From: Clostridia bacterium
GTDB lineage: Bacteria; Bacillota; Clostridia; Oscillospirales; QAKW01
Length of the DNA stretch: 64,000 bases
Assembly: GCA_017464525.1 (NCBI GenBank)
Contig: JAFTZM010000019.1
Location: 1-64,000, forward strand
Reading direction: 5' to 3'
Translations under genes and position numbers: made by a program
Notes under the pieces: generated by a model
Told to the model about the DNA's origin: nothing
Database searches by the model: none
Seen by the model: the letters and a program-made list of their open reading frames with translations, nothing else
Shown here: positions 62,124 through 64,000 of the stretch, piece by piece
Layout of the letters: every line of letters starts with the position of its first letter
Position numbering within the stretch: the stretch's first letter is position 1

Positions 62124-62459
62124 ATGAGCGACATTGCTAAAATAATCGGGCAAAGAATCCGTAATTACAGAAACAAAAGCGGTTTGAGCCAGGAAAAGCT
62201 GGCAGAGCTAGCCGGCTGCCATCCCACCTATATCGGGCAGTTGGAACGGGGCGAAAAAAATGCCACATTGGAAAGTATCGAAAAGATCGCCGCCGCATTG
62301 AAGCTTCCCCTTTCCCAACTGTTCGAAAAAATCGGCAGCCAGAGCAACCAGTCCCCGAATATTCCGTTGGCTTGCTATGATCTGTTTGCCGCAAAATCCC
62401 CCAAGGAGCAGGAGCAGCTTTACCGGATCCTATTGGAGATCGAGCAATATAAAGAATAA
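62124..62459 (+). CDS. XRE family transcriptional regulator
   Basis: 111 residues. Residues 5-65 are a helix-turn-helix of the Cro/C1 type (IGQRIRNYRNKSGLSQEKLA, ELAGCHPTYIGQLERGEKNA, TLESIEKIAAALKLPLSQLF); the tail is short and helical (EQEQLYRILLEIEQYK) and may mediate dimer formation. It probably represses itself and the divergent small gene through the ATAG(T/A)CTAT sites. Followed by a terminator. Confidence 0.9.
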   Translation: MSDIAKIIGQRIRNYRNKSGLSQEKLAELAGCHPTYIGQLERGEKNATLESIEKIAAALKLPLSQLFEKIGSQSNQSPNIPLACYDLFAAKSPKEQEQLYRILLEIEQYKE

Positions 62460-62493
62460 AAATCGCAGTCCGTATTGGACTGCGATTTTTACA
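62459..62493. terminator. Bidirectional terminator
   Basis: AAAATCGCAGTCC/GGACTGCGATTTT-type stem between the XRE and DUF554 genes. Confidence 0.86.
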
Positions 62494-63175
62494 TAAACAA
62501 GCAAAATACCAACGGCAAAAAGCAGGCCGGTATAAAATTGACCACCTTGATCTTGGTCATCCCCAGCATATTAAAGGAGATCGCCACGATCAGGATGGAG
62601 CCCACGCAGGTCATTTCACCGATCATCGCCTCGGTCAGAAAACCGGCGATGGCGCTTCCGCCCAACGCAATGGCACCCTGATACAAAAAGCAGACGATCC
62701 CCGCAAAGGCGACCCCGATCCCCAGAGTAGAGGCCATGATCATACAGGAGCAAAAGTCGATGAGGGATTTGGCAAAGATAGTGGTGTGATCCCCCCGGAT
62801 ACCGCTGTCCAGCGCCCCGGTAATGGCCATCGCCCCCACGCAGACCAGCAGCGTGGCGGTCACAAACCCTTCCCCGAAGGTGGAGCCGCTTTCGTTCTTG
62901 GTCAGCTTTCGCTGCATAAAATTGCCGAACCGGTTGAGGTATTTATCGATATCGATCCAATGCCCCAGCGCACCGCCGATGGCGATGGAAAGGATGGAGA
63001 TCAGAAAGTTTTCCCCGTCAAAGAAGCCCTTCACACCGATGGCCATCACGCAAAGAGCCATCCCCTGCATGATGCCCTTGCTCACCCGCTCGGGCAGGCC
63101 TTTTTTCAATAACACACCGATCAAGGCCCCTGCGATGATGGTGAGTCCGTTCACAATACTGCTGAATAATACCAT
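62489..63175 (-). CDS. DUF554 family membrane protein
   Basis: 228 residues, seven or so hydrophobic helices. GLTIIAGALIGVLLKKGLPE, GGALGHWIDIDKYLNRFG, GAMAITGALDSGIRGD and YQGAIALGGSAIAGFLTEAM are the DUF554 hallmarks. This family (YdfK/YqgA-like) is thought to be a membrane transporter or channel; function is unproved. Monocistronic. Confidence 0.9.
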   Translation of the reverse strand: MVLFSSIVNGLTIIAGALIGVLLKKGLPERVSKGIMQGMALCVMAIGVKGFFDGENFLISILSIAIGGALGHWIDIDKYLNRFGNFMQRKLTKNESGSTFGEGFVTATLLVCVGAMAITGALDSGIRGDHTTIFAKSLIDFCSCMIMASTLGIGVAFAGIVCFLYQGAIALGGSAIAGFLTEAMIGEMTCVGSILIVAISFNMLGMTKIKVVNFIPACFLPLVFCLFM

Positions 63176-63189
63176 AATAAATCACCAAA

Positions 63190-63220
63190 GTGCGGCACGG
63201 GAATTTTCCCGTGCCGCAAC
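63190..63220 (-). terminator. Terminator after the sugar isomerase/epimerase
   Basis: GCGGCACGGGAA/TTCCCGTGCCGC perfect stem. Confidence 0.8.
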
Positions 63221-63224
63221 ATAA

Positions 63225-64000
63225 TTACATGATCTCTTTCAGATAGTTGATGCTGATCTCAGCACACTCCATGGGAGTCTTTTCCATGCTGGGGTTATCC
63301 TGCTCCACAACCACCCAAGTGGCGCCGGCAGCCTTGGATGCCTTCAGGATGGCGGGGAAATCCTGCAGACCCTTACCCAAGGGGCGGAACTCAAAGTTCT
63401 TTTTCTTCGGCTTCTTCTCTTCGCTCTTGATACCGATCAGCTCATAGAGGGGCTCGTCTGCATCCACCGTCTCCCGGTAGAAATCCTTCAGATGAACCAC
63501 CGGGCAACGGCCGTCATACTTACGGATATAATCGGCGGGATTCTCGCCGCCCACATTGACCCAGCAGGTATCCAGCTCGGTCTGCAGATACTCGGCGGGC
63601 ACCATGCGATAGAGCATATCCAGGCCGTACTCACCGTCTACCTTGGTGAATTCGAAATCATGGTTGTGATAGAGCAGGGTGAGGCCCTTCTCCTTGGCAA
63701 CGGCGCCGATCTTGGCAATGGCGTCAATGGTGGGCAGCCAGCCCTCGGTACCGGGGCGGCGGTCGCTATCCACATAAGGAACGACCACAAACTTCACGCC
63801 GATCTCCTTATAAGTATTGAGGGTGCCTTCGCAATCCTCGATCATCTCCTTGAGGGGTACATGAGCGGAGATGGGATCGAGACCGATCTCCTCGCACCAG
63901 CCCTTGATGGTGGCGGCATCATGATCAAACAGACCGGCGAACTCCACGCCGTCGTAGCCCAGAGCCTTCACCTTCTCCAGGGTGCCCTTGAAATCTTCCT
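63225..64000 (-). CDS. Sugar phosphate isomerase/epimerase (TIM barrel), 5' end beyond window
   Basis: The frame is open to the window edge (EDFKGTLEKVKALGYDGVEF in the last 60 bases), so the start lies outside; about 258 residues are visible. Blocks DGVEFAGL, GLDPISAHVP, YVDSDRRPG, LLYHNHDFEF (metal His/Asp), LQTELDTCWVNVGGE (Glu/Asp) and VVHLKDFYRE place it in the xylose-isomerase-like/AP-endonuclease-2 TIM-barrel family, which epimerises or isomerises sugars and inositols with a metal. Substrate unknown. Confidence 0.87.
   Translation of the reverse strand, partial: EDFKGTLEKVKALGYDGVEFAGLFDHDAATIKGWCEEIGLDPISAHVPLKEMIEDCEGTLNTYKEIGVKFVVVPYVDSDRRPGTEGWLPTIDAIAKIGAVAKEKGLTLLYHNHDFEFTKVDGEYGLDMLYRMVPAEYLQTELDTCWVNVGGENPADYIRKYDGRCPVVHLKDFYRETVDADEPLYELIGIKSEEKKPKKKNFEFRPLGKGLQDFPAILKASKAAGATWVVVEQDNPSMEKTPMECAEISINYLKEIM

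Noticed and set aside
1..64000. tRNA or rRNA genes
   Set aside because: I looked through the intergenic gaps and saw no cloverleaf with a TTCGAATCC-type arm and no rRNA signature; a tRNA search tool would be decisive.

Overview
The window looks like a chromosome segment of an endospore-forming, anaerobic, moderately GC-rich Firmicute of the gut Clostridia (Oscillospiraceae/Ruminococcaceae-like); this placement is an inference. Direct support comes from adjacent dipicolinate synthase genes (dpaA-dpaB), a cotJC remnant, strong AGGAGG ribosome binding sites, a T-box leader on methionine genes, a reverse-order rubrerythrin, a dockerin-bearing BspA-type surface protein, and xylose, glycogen and hexosamine metabolism. 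Most of the window is dense short operons separated by bidirectional terminators.

Layout. 1-2.2 kb: cotJC 3' remnant fused to foreign sequence, then a minus-strand pair (sigma-like/transmembrane/cyclophilin fusion, P-loop kinase). 2.2-4.2 kb: TspO, a lipoprotein gene broken by a one-base loss in a T-run, and a zinc-ribbon membrane protein. 4.2-7.7 kb: minus-strand operon azlC-azlD-yfhO-like-zinc-ribbon protein. 7.9-13.4 kb: a T-box-controlled minus-strand run metY-metA-SGNH lipoprotein-RpiB-like isomerase-leucine-rich protein, ending at a small inverted-repeat element. 13.6-16.3 kb: GH20 hexosaminidase and queH. 16.3-18.4 kb: a possibly leaderless gene divergent from dpaAB. 18.46-18.75 kb: a roughly 290-bp MITE-like element inserted into the dpaB terminator. 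18.75-25.8 kb: OPA-type MFS transporter, MBL hydrolase, ppa, DUF4364 protein and reverse rubrerythrin, a CBM9-like protein, and a eukaryotic-type branching enzyme. 25.8-29.2 kb: a rearranged RHS polymorphic-toxin island, AT-rich in its variable part. 29.4-32.9 kb: GH172 enzyme with a divergent AraC regulator, then a LiaF/LiaG-like pair. 33-36.4 kb: dnaD-helicase loader-trmN6-rsmI operon. 36.5-41.3 kb: a 1587-residue LRR/dockerin protein. 41.4-45.4 kb: pth-mfd. 45.5-50.2 kb: two divergent two-component systems whose promoters share one -35 site. 50.2-51.5 kb: DUF1292 protein, 6S RNA, tcdA. 51.7-55.2 kb: DUF362 ferredoxin protein, a second copy of the MITE-like element, sugar-acid dehydratase. 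54.5-58.7 kb: AraC regulator divergent from xylB-HAD-xylA. 58.8-64 kb: a nicotinamidase-like/PncC fusion and neighbours, an XRE regulator with visible operators, a DUF554 protein, and the 3' part of a sugar isomerase/epimerase.

How they work together. The regulator-xylB-HAD-xylA unit is a xylose (or similar aldose) catabolic module. GH20, GH172, the sugar-acid dehydratase and the dockerin protein fit a carbohydrate-scavenging life. metY with a Glu111-type MetA gives an O-acetylhomoserine route to homocysteine under uncharged-tRNA control.

The most interesting parts are the RHS island (a candidate membrane-active toxin tip with a polytopic membrane immunity candidate, plus a permuted RHS core flanked at both breakpoints by the same palindrome), the sigma-like/cyclophilin fusion, the overlapping -35 promoters between two signalling systems, and the repeat element with a 15-bp target duplication. 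No tRNA, rRNA or CRISPR array was seen.
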